Source: Paenibacillus glycinis
GTDB lineage: Bacteria > Bacillota > Bacilli > Paenibacillales > Paenibacillaceae
Direction: 5' to 3'
Assembly: GCF_009909185.1 (NCBI RefSeq)
Contig: NZ_JAAAMV010000026.1
Span: 62,001-126,000, forward strand
DNA: 64,000 nt
Part shown: positions 44,680 through 52,875 of the stretch, one piece after another
Layout of the letters: every line of letters begins with the position of its first letter
Position numbering within the stretch: position 1 is the first letter of the stretch
The notes under the pieces: model-generated
Seen by the model: the letters and a program-made list of their open reading frames with translations, nothing else
Databases searched by the model: none
Told to the model about the DNA's origin: nothing
Position numbers and translations under genes: made by a program

Positions 44680-45687
44680 ATGGAATCTGTACTCGCCACA
44701 AGAACGCGCAAAATCTCGGGTTTGCTGATCGGCCTGGCGGTGCTCCTCGCCGGAATCGTATGCAGCATCGTATTCGGCGTCGCGGACATCGGCTGGCATA
44801 CCATCGTAAGCTCGTACACCCACTTCGACGGCTCGCAGCAGCAGCTTATCGTGCGTACCGCGCGAGTGCCGCGGGCGCTCATCGCGGCGATGGCCGGCGC
44901 GAGCCTGGCCGTCGCGGGCTGCCTGATGCAGAGCATCACGCGCAACCCGCTCGCTTCCCCGAGCCTGTTCGGGATCAATTCCGGGGCGGCCTTTTTTATC
45001 GTCGCCGCATCCGCTTTTTTCGGCGTGAGCGGCCTGTCCGCCTTTGCCCTCCTCGCATTCGTCGGCGCGGCATTCGCGGCGCTGCTCGTATACTTGCTTG
45101 GCTCGATCGGCAGCGACGGCCTGACGCCGCTTAAAGTCACGCTTGCCGGCGCGGCCATGACCGCGTTCTTCTCGTCGGTCTCGCTCGGGATTCTGCTCAC
45201 GGGCGGACAAAGCTTCGACCAAGTGCTGTACTGGTTCGTCGGCTCCGTGGCCGGACGCGACATGGGCATCTTCGCCTCCGCGGCTCCGTACATGGGCATC
45301 GCGCTGATCGGCGCCTGGGTGCTGGCCAGGCATTTGAATCTGCTCGGCCTCGGCGACGACGTCGCCGCAGGCATGGGGCAGAAGCCGATCTACGTCAAGC
45401 TGGCCGCTGGCGTCGCGGTCGTCCTGCTTGCTGGGGGCTCCGTCTCCATCGCGGGCCCGATCGCATTCGTCGGGATTATCATCCCGCATGTCACGCGTTA
45501 CCTGGTCGGCATCGATCATCGCTGGGTCATTCCTTACTGCGCCGTGCTCGGCGGCATTTTGCTGCTCGCCGCGGATATCGGCTCGCGTTTCATCTCGTTT
45601 CCCAAGGAAGTGCCGGTCGGCGTCATGACGGCGATCATCGGCGTGCCTTTCTTCATCTACATCGCCAGAAGAGGGGAGCGCGGATAG
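44680..45687 (+). CDS. FecCD-family iron-siderophore ABC permease 1
   Basis: 335 aa, about nine to ten transmembrane helices. Family hallmarks are RVPRALIAAMAGASLAVAGCLMQSITRNPLASPSLFGINSG near the N-terminus, GDDVAAGMG in the ATPase-coupling loop, and GPIAFVGIIIPHVTR. It forms a heterodimer with the next permease and works with the divergent binding protein. Confidence 0.93.
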   Translation: MESVLATRTRKISGLLIGLAVLLAGIVCSIVFGVADIGWHTIVSSYTHFDGSQQQLIVRTARVPRALIAAMAGASLAVAGCLMQSITRNPLASPSLFGINSGAAFFIVAASAFFGVSGLSAFALLAFVGAAFAALLVYLLGSIGSDGLTPLKVTLAGAAMTAFFSSVSLGILLTGGQSFDQVLYWFVGSVAGRDMGIFASAAPYMGIALIGAWVLARHLNLLGLGDDVAAGMGQKPIYVKLAAGVAVVLLAGGSVSIAGPIAFVGIIIPHVTRYLVGIDHRWVIPYCAVLGGILLLAADIGSRFISFPKEVPVGVMTAIIGVPFFIYIARRGERG

Positions 45688-45688
45688 C

Positions 45689-46735
45689 ATGAGCAACTGG
45701 CTGAATTTCAGAGGCCGTAAGCATTCCTTCCAATTCCATCGCAGAACGCTCGTCGCGATCCTGCTGCTGGCCGCGGCCAATGTCGTCGCCTTGGTCGTGT
45801 GCGCGGGTCTCGGAAGCACGACGATCAGTCCGATCGAGGTCGTCCGTTCGCTCTTCGGCGGCGGCGATCCGTCGCATGCCATGATCGTGGTCTCGCTGAG
45901 GCTGCCGCGCGTCGTGATCGCGATGCTGGTCGGCTCGGCGCTCGCGGTCTCGGGCGCGCTGCTGCAGGGCATCGTCCGCAACCCGCTGACGTCGCCGGAT
46001 GTCATCGGGATCTCCGGCGGCGCCTCGCTCGGCACGATCGTCTTCATCCTGTATTTCTCGGGCGTAAGCATCCGCTTCATGCCGATCTGGTCGATCGGCG
46101 GCGCGTTCGCCGCCGCCGTCTTGATCTACGTCTTCGCCTATCGGCGCGGAGGCATCACGCCGCTGAGGCTCGTGCTGATCGGCATCGGCATGGCGACCGC
46201 GCTGACGGCGTTCACCTACATGCTGATCTTGACCGCGCCGTTTACCCCGTCGGCCGTCGCGGTTAAAGCGTTCACCTTCATGACGGGCAGCATTTACGGC
46301 GTATCCTGGGATCGGGACGTCCTTACGCTGCTGCCCTGGCTCGTCGTGCTGCTGCCCGTGGCGCTCGTCTATGCCCGGCATTTGAACGTGCAGGAGCTTG
46401 GGGACGAGGTCGCCGCGAGCGTCGGAAGCGCCGTGCACAAGAAGCGCACGATGCTGTTGTTCGTCAGCGTGGCGCTTGCCGGTTCCGCGGTCGCCATCGG
46501 CGGCGCGATCAATTTCATCGGGCTCATGGCGCCGCATATCGCCCGCAGGCTCGTCGGCCCCGCCTACGGCGGCGTCATCCCGGCATCGGCGCTGGTCGGC
46601 TCGCTCGTGCTGCTGCTGTCGGACCTGGCCGCCAGAATCGCGTTCATCCCGCTGGATATTCCGGCAGGCGTGTTCACGGCCGCGGTCGGAGCGCCGTTCT
46701 TCCTGTATCTACTCTATCGCCACCGCAAAGCCTAG
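45689..46735 (+). CDS. FecCD-family iron-siderophore ABC permease 2
   Basis: 348 aa. It shows the same hallmarks as its partner (RLPRVVIAMLVGSALAVSGALLQGIVRNPLTSPDVIG; GDEVAASVG; GAINFIGLMAPHIAR). The start lies 1 nt after the previous stop and uses the GAGGGGAG inside the upstream gene's end, indicating translational coupling. Confidence 0.93.
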   Translation: MSNWLNFRGRKHSFQFHRRTLVAILLLAAANVVALVVCAGLGSTTISPIEVVRSLFGGGDPSHAMIVVSLRLPRVVIAMLVGSALAVSGALLQGIVRNPLTSPDVIGISGGASLGTIVFILYFSGVSIRFMPIWSIGGAFAAAVLIYVFAYRRGGITPLRLVLIGIGMATALTAFTYMLILTAPFTPSAVAVKAFTFMTGSIYGVSWDRDVLTLLPWLVVLLPVALVYARHLNVQELGDEVAASVGSAVHKKRTMLLFVSVALAGSAVAIGGAINFIGLMAPHIARRLVGPAYGGVIPASALVGSLVLLLSDLAARIAFIPLDIPAGVFTAAVGAPFFLYLLYRHRKA

Positions 46736-46749
46736 AAGGAGTGAATCCC

Positions 46750-47547
46750 GTGTCCGTCATCCAAGCGCGCAATCTTACGCTGTCCTATGGAAAAACCCCC
46801 GTCTTCTCGAATCTCGATCTGCTGATTCCGAAGGGCGAGATCACCGTCTTCATCGGCAGCAACGGCTGCGGCAAATCCACGATCCTGCGATCGATCGCCC
46901 GCCTGCTGAAGCCGCAGGAGGGATCGATCATCCTGGAGGGCAGCGACATCGCCAAGCTGCCCAGCAAGGAAATCGCGAAACGGCTCGCGATCCTGCCGCA
47001 GGGACCGATCGCCCCGGAAGGGTTGACCGTGCATCAGCTCGTGAAGCAAGGGCGCTACCCGTACCAGAGCTTCCTGCAGCAATGGTCGCTCGAGGACGAG
47101 AAGGCGGTCAAGCGAGCGCTCGAGGTCACGCATATGGCGGATCTGTCGAGCCGCGCGGTCGATTCGCTTTCCGGCGGACAGCGGCAGCGGGCTTGGATCG
47201 CGATGACGCTGGCGCAGAATACGCCGACGATATTGCTCGACGAACCGACGACGTTCCTGGACATGACGCATCAGATCGAGATACTGGATCTGCTGTACGA
47301 CCTGAACGAGCGGGAGAACCGGACGATCGCGATGGTCCTGCACGACATCAACCTCGCCTGCCGGTACGCGCACCATATCGTGGCGGTCAAAGAAGGCCAG
47401 GTGTATACGAAGGGCCGCCCGGAAGAGATCGTGAACGAGCATTTCATCCGGGACGTCTTCGGCATGGAAAGCCGGATCACCGCGGATCCGATCTTCGGCA
47501 CGCCGATGTGCATTCCCTTCGGCAAAGGACGCAGGGTAGAATCGTAG
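46750..47547 (+). CDS. Iron-siderophore ABC transporter ATPase
   Basis: 265 aa. GTG at 46750 is preferred (GGAG 8 nt upstream); the GTG at 46741 touches that ribosome site. Walker A GSNGCGKST, Q-loop LPQGP, signature LSGGQRQRAWIAMTLAQ, Walker B ILLDEPT and switch His in VLHDINLA are all present. It powers the FecCD permeases. Confidence 0.95.
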   Translation: MSVIQARNLTLSYGKTPVFSNLDLLIPKGEITVFIGSNGCGKSTILRSIARLLKPQEGSIILEGSDIAKLPSKEIAKRLAILPQGPIAPEGLTVHQLVKQGRYPYQSFLQQWSLEDEKAVKRALEVTHMADLSSRAVDSLSGGQRQRAWIAMTLAQNTPTILLDEPTTFLDMTHQIEILDLLYDLNERENRTIAMVLHDINLACRYAHHIVAVKEGQVYTKGRPEEIVNEHFIRDVFGMESRITADPIFGTPMCIPFGKGRRVES

Positions 47548-47576
47548 CGTGCCGATGAATCCGCGGTCGCGGACGG

Positions 47577-47604
47577 GCGGGCATTGCCCGCTCGGCTTTT
47601 TTTT
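47577..47604 (+). terminator. Terminator of siderophore import operon
   Basis: GCGGGC-ATT-GCCCGC stem, then TCGGC and eight T. Confidence 0.75.
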
Positions 47605-47619
47605 GCCCGGAATCAAGGA

Positions 47620-47648
47620 TTGTCAATCCGCGCGGATGCGATTATACT
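47620..47648 (+). promoter_or_regulatory. Promoter of the 521-aa protein gene
   Basis: TTGTCA (47620-47625), 17-nt spacer, TATACT (47643-47648). The leader to the start codon is about 147 nt and holds two operator-like palindromes. Confidence 0.75.
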
Positions 47649-47697
47649 GGTGTCACGGGGATGAAAGCGATCCCAGAGAAGAACGTGCAGTCGAATC

Positions 47698-47711
47698 TGG
47701 TAACGATACCA
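47698..47711. promoter_or_regulatory. LacI-type operator 1 in leader
   Basis: TGGTAACGATACCA is a TGGTA-(4)-TACCA inverted repeat with a central CG, the typical LacI/GalR operator shape. It lies downstream of the promoter, where a bound repressor would act as a roadblock. Confidence 0.6.
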
Positions 47712-47744
47712 TATCGAATTGAAAATGTTTTGTTTGCCTCGTTC

Positions 47745-47758
47745 TGGTATCGGTTCCA
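47745..47758. promoter_or_regulatory. LacI-type operator 2 in leader
   Basis: TGGTATCGGTTCCA repeats the pattern of operator 1 with one broken pair. The centres are 47 nt apart. Confidence 0.5.
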
Positions 47759-47801
47759 TACATGCCCGACGGATGATGCGAACAACAGGAGGATGAAACG
47801 G

Positions 47802-49367
47802 ATGAACGAGTATGCCTTTCAAGGCAGTATCAGCGAACGCGTATTGGAGAGCTACCTGGCCAGAGCGGTCACCGCGGCGGGCCTGGTCAACAGCGACACT
47901 TTGGACGACGATTTGCGCATGATCGCGAACATCGGCGCCAAGTTTCTCGGCCGGTCGTCCGGCGTGTGGGAGATGGAGGCCGACGACGAGGCGCATTTCG
48001 CCAAGTCCGAGCGGCTGGCGGCGCGCGTGCACGCGATCGACGGCGACATTATTTTGCAGACGTGCATCTTCGAAGCGATCTTCAAGGAAGCGAACCGGGT
48101 GCCGATCCCCGCTTGGGTATTCGAGGCGTTCGGGCTTCCGCCGGAGGAACGGACCTTTCAATTCGAGCGCATGCTGTTCGACAACCGGCCTGCCGGGTAC
48201 GTGTGGGACGAGAACGGCGCGATCCCGAACATCGACAAGACGGAAGCGCAGCTATGGTTCTATTATCGGGCGGCCCGCTACATCGATGCCGGCTTCGAGG
48301 CTATCCATATGGGGCAGATTCACTTATACACCGCCGACGATATCGGTTTCGCGAAGACGTACGCGCTGTTCGATAAGATCCGCGCATATGCGGCAGGGCA
48401 TGCGAGGCGGGGCATGGTACTGCTAGACGCGCATACTCACGGCGTCAATGTCGGCGGGAGGCTGCTCTTCGACTTCCATTCCATGCCGTACTCCAGGATG
48501 CCGATCCTGGACAAGCCCGGCGACAGCCTCGCGCTCGTTCGGGAAGGCTTCAGCGAAGGCGGCACGACGCCTTCTGGCTGGCAGACCGACTCCCTGCCGC
48601 TCTTGATGGAATTCGATAATTGGGGCGGGAAATTTTTCAAGGAAGAGGACGGAATCCCCTTCGAACGTCGGGCGTGGATGGAGTGGTGGGGCTACGATCA
48701 GATCACGTGGTTCGCTTCCCGATCCGAGGAGCGCCGCAACGCGTTTTTGGACTATACGTACAAATGGACGGCGACCCATTTCGCGAATGCCCATTTCCAG
48801 ATGCCGGTACGGAGAACGTTGGGCAACTGCCGGATTGTCCCGCGGGTGCACGGTATAGAGGCGGCGTCGGCCAGCGTCTGCTATCAGGCGAATATGCCGG
48901 GCGCCGGCTGCCCGCTCGGATTCGGACAGGAAGAGACGATCAAGCGGATCTGGTCGGACGCCGGCGATTGGCGGCAGCATGCAAACGTTCCACGGACCTC
49001 CCAGCATTACGGCGGAGAGGAAGAATACGATCCGAGCACCGGGGTCAAGCTCCCTTCGCGGGTCATCGTCTACGGCGACTTCCAGCATCATGCCGGAGCC
49101 GTCAACCACGATTCCAACAGCGAAACGACGCGCATGTATTATGCCGGCGACGGCCGGTACGCGCTCGCCTGCGTCTTCCCGTATCCGGGTGAATACGAGT
49201 ACGCGGTCGCGCCGTACGGAACCTTGTCGCAGACGTATTCGATCGACCGCTATCCCCGCAGCGGCTCGTCCACGAAAGCCAAGCTGATCATCGAGCAGGC
49301 CAATACCGTCGTCGTTTTCCGTTACGATTTCGCCGACAGGCGCGTAACGGCGGAGACGATCGGATAG
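47802..49367 (+). CDS. Unrecognised 521-aa cytoplasmic protein, possible carbohydrate enzyme
   Basis: The start at ATG 47802 is set by AGGAGG 9 nt upstream; two in-frame ATGs upstream (47661, 47793) are unsuitable. There is no signal peptide or membrane segment. I do not recognise the family. The N-terminal half has a pattern suggestive of a TIM-barrel (IHMGQIHLYTAD; RRGMVLLDAHTHGVNVGGRLLFDFHS) and is rich in Trp, Asp, Glu and His, as in carbohydrate-active enzymes; the C-terminal 110 residues look like a beta-sandwich. Two LacI-type operators in the leader support a sugar-related role. Single-gene transcript between two terminators. No function is asserted. Confidence 0.7.
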   Translation: MNEYAFQGSISERVLESYLARAVTAAGLVNSDTLDDDLRMIANIGAKFLGRSSGVWEMEADDEAHFAKSERLAARVHAIDGDIILQTCIFEAIFKEANRVPIPAWVFEAFGLPPEERTFQFERMLFDNRPAGYVWDENGAIPNIDKTEAQLWFYYRAARYIDAGFEAIHMGQIHLYTADDIGFAKTYALFDKIRAYAAGHARRGMVLLDAHTHGVNVGGRLLFDFHSMPYSRMPILDKPGDSLALVREGFSEGGTTPSGWQTDSLPLLMEFDNWGGKFFKEEDGIPFERRAWMEWWGYDQITWFASRSEERRNAFLDYTYKWTATHFANAHFQMPVRRTLGNCRIVPRVHGIEAASASVCYQANMPGAGCPLGFGQEETIKRIWSDAGDWRQHANVPRTSQHYGGEEEYDPSTGVKLPSRVIVYGDFQHHAGAVNHDSNSETTRMYYAGDGRYALACVFPYPGEYEYAVAPYGTLSQTYSIDRYPRSGSSTKAKLIIEQANTVVVFRYDFADRRVTAETIG

Positions 49368-49387
49368 TCGGAGCGAACGTGAATATC

Positions 49388-49417
49388 GGCCGCCGCGCTT
49401 TTCCGCGCGGTGGTTTT
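49388..49417 (+). terminator. Terminator after the 521-aa protein gene
   Basis: CCGCCGCGC and GCGCGGTGG pair around TTTTCC, then TTTTT. Confidence 0.75.
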
Positions 49418-49536
49418 TGCTTGTCTTGCAGGAGGCCTGATCTGGGCGGGAACCGGAAAGCACGTTCATCAATAATTTGGAAGTTATAGGGTATTTCAGG
49501 ATGAGCGATGCATAGAAATAGTAGCAAGAGAGGGAG

Positions 49537-49803
49537 GTGACGGTCATCGCGGAGAAAAATCCTGATTGCGTGCCTTACTATACTGGATGGACGGGCAGCG
49601 GAGAGACGATGAGGCGGATGGCGGCGGACTTGGCTGCGAACAGAAATGAAAGCGGTTCCAAGCAGGCGTTCGAAAAATCCGGGCCAATCGCTCGCGCGGA
49701 TGCAGCCCACGTTGATTTTCCGATGCACTACAATGGTTATGCGGGCAACGGTACCCGAATGAGGGAAATCGCCGAGTCGATATCGAGGAGCAAGCGCGCT
49801 TGA
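49537..49803 (+). CDS. Small protein with two copies of a Y-G-x-G-M-R motif
   Basis: At most 88 aa. The GTG at 49537 lies inside a perfect Shine-Dalgarno sequence GGAGGTGA (49533-49540), so it is a poor start; the codon optimally placed behind that site is ATC at 49546 (about 85 aa). Two related segments are visible: YYTGWTGSGETMRRMAADLA (residues about 14-33) and HYNGYAGNGTRMREIAESIS (about 64-83), joined by a polar linker. No signal peptide, membrane helix or cysteine cluster is visible. I do not recognise the family. A terminator follows, supporting a real transcript. Confidence 0.6.
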   Translation: MTVIAEKNPDCVPYYTGWTGSGETMRRMAADLAANRNESGSKQAFEKSGPIARADAAHVDFPMHYNGYAGNGTRMREIAESISRSKRA

Positions 49804-49837
49804 ACGCCGTCGGTTAACGAGAGGCGCAGATACAAGC

Positions 49838-49869
49838 AAAGCCGCCGTTCGGGGAGAATGGCGGCTTTT
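49838..49869 (+). terminator. Terminator after the small repeat protein
   Basis: AAAGCCGCC pairs with GGCGGCTTT, inner TTC/GAA pairs, then a short T-run. Confidence 0.75.
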
Positions 49870-49976
49870 CGGCATGCGCGCGGCGGCATCTCACGCGGCT
49901 CCTCGCGCGAAGCGTGGAGGTACGTGGCGGCTGGCGGCTGACAACCCCATGCCCCGTCTCTCGTCCCGCGCATTGA

Positions 49977-50489
49977 CTAGCCGGGATGCCGGCGCGGACG
50001 CTCTCCCGCGATCTTCTCGCACCAGTGGAACAAGGCGAGCCAGCACGAGTGCACGATCAAGTAGATGAGAAACGAATAGGCGAGCCGGTAGCCGAGCCGG
50101 TAATGGAAGACATGCGCTTGGACCGCGAGCCATTCCATGCCGGTCGAGAGCAGGGCCCAGACGAGGACATAGACCGCGATGCGCGAAGGCCTCACGCCTA
50201 TCCGGTCATAAACATAGAAGAAGATATAGCTCACGCAGCCGTACGAGACGTACGACAGAAAATCCGTCCATTCGTAGGCGGAACTGTCGTCCACGTCATA
50301 TAAGTCTATCGGCTCGAGGCCCAGGGAGTGGTCGAAGAATAACCCGGTGTACAATCCGCACGTATAGTACACGATCGCGTTCTTCGCGCGAAACCGCTTG
50401 GGCAAAAGAACGACCAGCACGGCTCCGATGAACAATCCGGACAGGACAAACCATTCATTGCTGTCGAAATGAGTATCGTATACGTTCAT
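49977..50489 (-). CDS. Small multi-pass membrane protein
   Basis: 170 aa from ATG 50489, which overlaps the stop of the upstream gene by four bases (ATGA), so the two are translationally coupled. About four to five transmembrane helices (FVLSGLFIGAVLVVLLP; SYGCVSYIFFYVYDRIG; YVLVWALLSTGMEWLAV; SFLIYLIVHSCWLALFHW). The look recalls the CBO0543-type membrane proteins of Bacillales, a weak resemblance only. Function unknown. Confidence 0.7.
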   Translation of the reverse strand: MNVYDTHFDSNEWFVLSGLFIGAVLVVLLPKRFRAKNAIVYYTCGLYTGLFFDHSLGLEPIDLYDVDDSSAYEWTDFLSYVSYGCVSYIFFYVYDRIGVRPSRIAVYVLVWALLSTGMEWLAVQAHVFHYRLGYRLAYSFLIYLIVHSCWLALFHWCEKIAGERPRRHPG

Positions 50490-50959
50490 GACAGCCGACG
50501 CTCTTCTTTCCGGCCGGCCGCTCGAATGAGTCCCGCCAATAATCTCGCGAACAACATATAGGCGCTGAAAAAGAGCAGCATGCCGATCGTTGGGACATGC
50601 AGCGCCGTAATCACGCCGAGCCGCACCTGCAGCATTTGCAGCGGAACGAACGAGAGCAGGATTCCCGCCGCGACGATCCATTTCAGAACCTTCCAGTCAT
50701 ACAGCATGATGTTGGTCGAGATCAGGAGCGCGACCGGGATCAGCAGCAGGCGGATCACCAAATTCGCGCAGGACTTCTCGATGTCCGGGTTCACGACGAT
50801 CCACGAGAGGTTGACGTGGAGGAGCGTGAATATGCTGAGCTCGAAGACGGTGCCGCCGAAGAGCACGAATACCGTATCCAAGACGGACAGCTTCTTGGGC
50901 ATGAGCGAAAACGCGATCCATACGCACCATGTGACGAACATGCAAATCGCGAGCGTCAC
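50486..50959 (-). CDS. Small multi-pass membrane protein
   Basis: 157 aa, GTG start at 50959 with GGAGG 9 nt upstream on the minus strand. About four to five transmembrane helices (ICMFVTWCVWIAFSLMP; VFVLFGGTVFELSIFTLLHV; IVAAGILLSFVPLQML; MLLFFSAYMLFARLLAGLI). It is the first gene of a two-gene unit with a related-looking membrane protein. Function unknown. Confidence 0.7.
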   Translation of the reverse strand: MTLAICMFVTWCVWIAFSLMPKKLSVLDTVFVLFGGTVFELSIFTLLHVNLSWIVVNPDIEKSCANLVIRLLLIPVALLISTNIMLYDWKVLKWIVAAGILLSFVPLQMLQVRLGVITALHVPTIGMLLFFSAYMLFARLLAGLIRAAGRKEERRLS

Positions 50960-51149
50960 GTTCTCTCGCCTCCTTCAGTGATTTCCGGCTCCGCCGGTTA
51001 CGACGGATAACTACCATTATCGGCGTGCAAGCGTCTGATTAAACGCCATGATTTCATATTCGGTCGAGGGCTTCCGTTCGGAGGATGCATTTCCGGGCTT
51101 CGAATTGCATTTGCCGAAGCCGGCTCTATCGCGGGCGCAGCGAAAAGGG

Positions 51150-51178
51150 TTGCCAAAACGCCGGTTCGGATCTAATAT
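51150..51178 (+). promoter_or_regulatory. Promoter of the uronate (kdu) operon
   Basis: TTGCCA (51150-51155), 17-nt spacer, TAATAT (51173-51178). The AT-rich leader CGTATTAAGTAATAAACG just downstream has weak dyad symmetry and could be the operator for the DeoR-type regulator in the operon; the rest of 50960-51149 holds nothing I can support. Confidence 0.7.
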
Positions 51179-51232
51179 GAACGTATTAAGTAATAAACGA
51201 ACTTATATAAACCTAAAAGGAGATCGAGAATC

Positions 51233-52066
51233 ATGGAAATCCGTTACGCATCCCACCCGAACGAAGTGAAGGCATTCGATACCGCCCGCCTGCGCGACGA
51301 GTTTCTGATCGAGCGGCTGTTCGCGGCCGATCGGCTGCTGCTGAGCTACTCCCACGTCGACCGCTTCATTATCGGCGGCGTCGTTCCCGTGAACGAATCC
51401 GTCAAGCTGGAAGCGGATCCGGCGACGATCGGCGCGGCCACGTTCCTGGAACGCCGCGAGGTCGGCATCATCAACGTCGGCGGCGCCGGCACGGTGACGG
51501 TCGACGGCGAGACGTACGCGATGGCAAGCAAGGACTGCCTCTACGTCGGCCGCGGGGCGAAGGACGTGACCTTCGCCAGCGAGGATGCCGCCCGGCCGGC
51601 GAAGTATTACCTCAACTCCACCCCCGCGCACCAAACGCATCCGACGGTGAAAGCCGCGATCAGCGAAGCGTCCCCGAACCGTTTGGGCAGCCAAACGAAT
51701 TCCAACGAACGCACGATCTACCGCTACATCCACGCCGGCGGCATCCAAAGCTGCCAGCTCGTCATGGGCATGACGCTGCTGCAGTCCGGCAGCATGTGGA
51801 ACACGATGCCCTGCCATACGCACAACCGCCGTTCGGAGGTGTATTTCTACTTCGACATGCCGGATGACGGCGTCGTCTTCCATCTGATGGGCGAGCCGGA
51901 CGAGACGCGCCATGTGGTGATGCGCAACGAACAGGCGGTCATCTCGCCGAGCTGGTCAATCCACAGCGGCGTCGGCACGAGCAGCTATACGTTCATCTGG
52001 GGCATGGCCGGCGAGAACCAAATCTTCGAGGACATGGACGCCGTGGCGATGAAAGACTTAAAATAA
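51233..52066 (+). CDS. kduI: 5-dehydro-4-deoxy-D-glucuronate isomerase
   Basis: 277 aa, full family length, AAAGGAG upstream. The cupin zinc ligands are present: H195, H197 and E202 in PCHTHNRRSEVYFYF, and H244 in WSIHSGVG. It converts 5-keto-4-deoxyuronate, formed from unsaturated uronic acids released by pectin, heparin-type or other lyases, to 2,5-diketo-3-deoxygluconate. It heads the kdu operon whose remaining steps follow. Confidence 0.96.
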   Translation: MEIRYASHPNEVKAFDTARLRDEFLIERLFAADRLLLSYSHVDRFIIGGVVPVNESVKLEADPATIGAATFLERREVGIINVGGAGTVTVDGETYAMASKDCLYVGRGAKDVTFASEDAARPAKYYLNSTPAHQTHPTVKAAISEASPNRLGSQTNSNERTIYRYIHAGGIQSCQLVMGMTLLQSGSMWNTMPCHTHNRRSEVYFYFDMPDDGVVFHLMGEPDETRHVVMRNEQAVISPSWSIHSGVGTSSYTFIWGMAGENQIFEDMDAVAMKDLK

Positions 52067-52089
52067 GAGCAAAACGAAGCAAGAAAGCG

Positions 52090-52875
52090 ATGAATCCGAT
52101 GAACCCACTGCGAAGATACGAGAAAATCATGGAAATGCTGCTGGCCGCGCGCGAAGTGACGGTGGCGGAGCTCACCGAGCAGCTGCACGTAACGGGCAAG
52201 ACGATCCGGGAAGACCTGGCGAAGCTCGAGGAGAAAGGTCTGCTGACGCGCATTCACGGCGGAGCGGTGCTCGCGCAGGCGAACCAGCTCGGCATCCTCT
52301 CGCCGAAGCCGGCGGCTGCGCCGAACGAGGCGGAACGCCTGGAGACCGCGGCCGCGGCCATCGCGCTGATCGAGCCGAACGACGTGATCGCCTTGGACGG
52401 CGGGCGGACGACGCTGGAGATGGCCAGGCGGCTGCCCGACCGGCCGCTGACCGTCGTGACGAACGATCTGCTCATTATTGCGGAGCTTGCCCGCAGGGAA
52501 CAGATCCGGCTCGTGGTGCCCGGCGGCCATCAGCGCCGCAACATGCTGATCGGCGCCGAGGCCGAAGCCTATATCCGCAAACTGAACGTTTCCAAGGCGT
52601 TCCTGTCCGCGACGGGCGTCCATCTGGAATACGGCTTCACGATCTACGCGGGCGAATCCGTGGATCTCAAGCGCGCCTGGCTCGAGACGGCCGAATCGTC
52701 TTACGTGGTGGCGGATCATCACAAGTTCGGGCAGGCGGCGTTGTTTACGTTCGCCAAGCTGAACGAGGTCGAAGCGATCATTACGGATTCGGGCATGCCT
52801 TCCGGCACGGCGGAGCTGTTCCGCCAAGGGGGAGCCCGGGTAATCATAGAAGGGAGTGGAAGCCATGAGCTTTGA
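52090..52875 (+). CDS. DeoR-family transcriptional regulator of the uronate operon
   Basis: 261 aa. The DeoR helix-turn-helix is at the N-terminus (RYEKIMEMLLAAREVTVAELTEQLHVTGKTIREDLAKLEEKGLLTRIHGGAV is spread over residues 8-60), followed by the sugar-phosphate-sensing domain (DVIALDGGRTTLEMAR; TVVTNDLLIIAEL; ATGVHLEYGFTIYA). It is embedded between kduI and kduD and overlaps kduD by 11 nt, so it probably represses this operon until a phosphorylated intermediate such as KDG-6-phosphate appears. Confidence 0.9.
   Translation: MNPMNPLRRYEKIMEMLLAAREVTVAELTEQLHVTGKTIREDLAKLEEKGLLTRIHGGAVLAQANQLGILSPKPAAAPNEAERLETAAAAIALIEPNDVIALDGGRTTLEMARRLPDRPLTVVTNDLLIIAELARREQIRLVVPGGHQRRNMLIGAEAEAYIRKLNVSKAFLSATGVHLEYGFTIYAGESVDLKRAWLETAESSYVVADHHKFGQAALFTFAKLNEVEAIITDSGMPSGTAELFRQGGARVIIEGSGSHEL

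Noticed and set aside
47661-47801. N-terminal extension of the 521-aa protein
   Set aside because: No ribosome site at 47661; the stretch contains two operators, and a strong AGGAGG points to ATG 47802.
51048-51269. Plus-strand 73-codon open frame before kduI
   Set aside because: It runs through the kduI promoter and ribosome site, and has no motif or ribosome site of its own.
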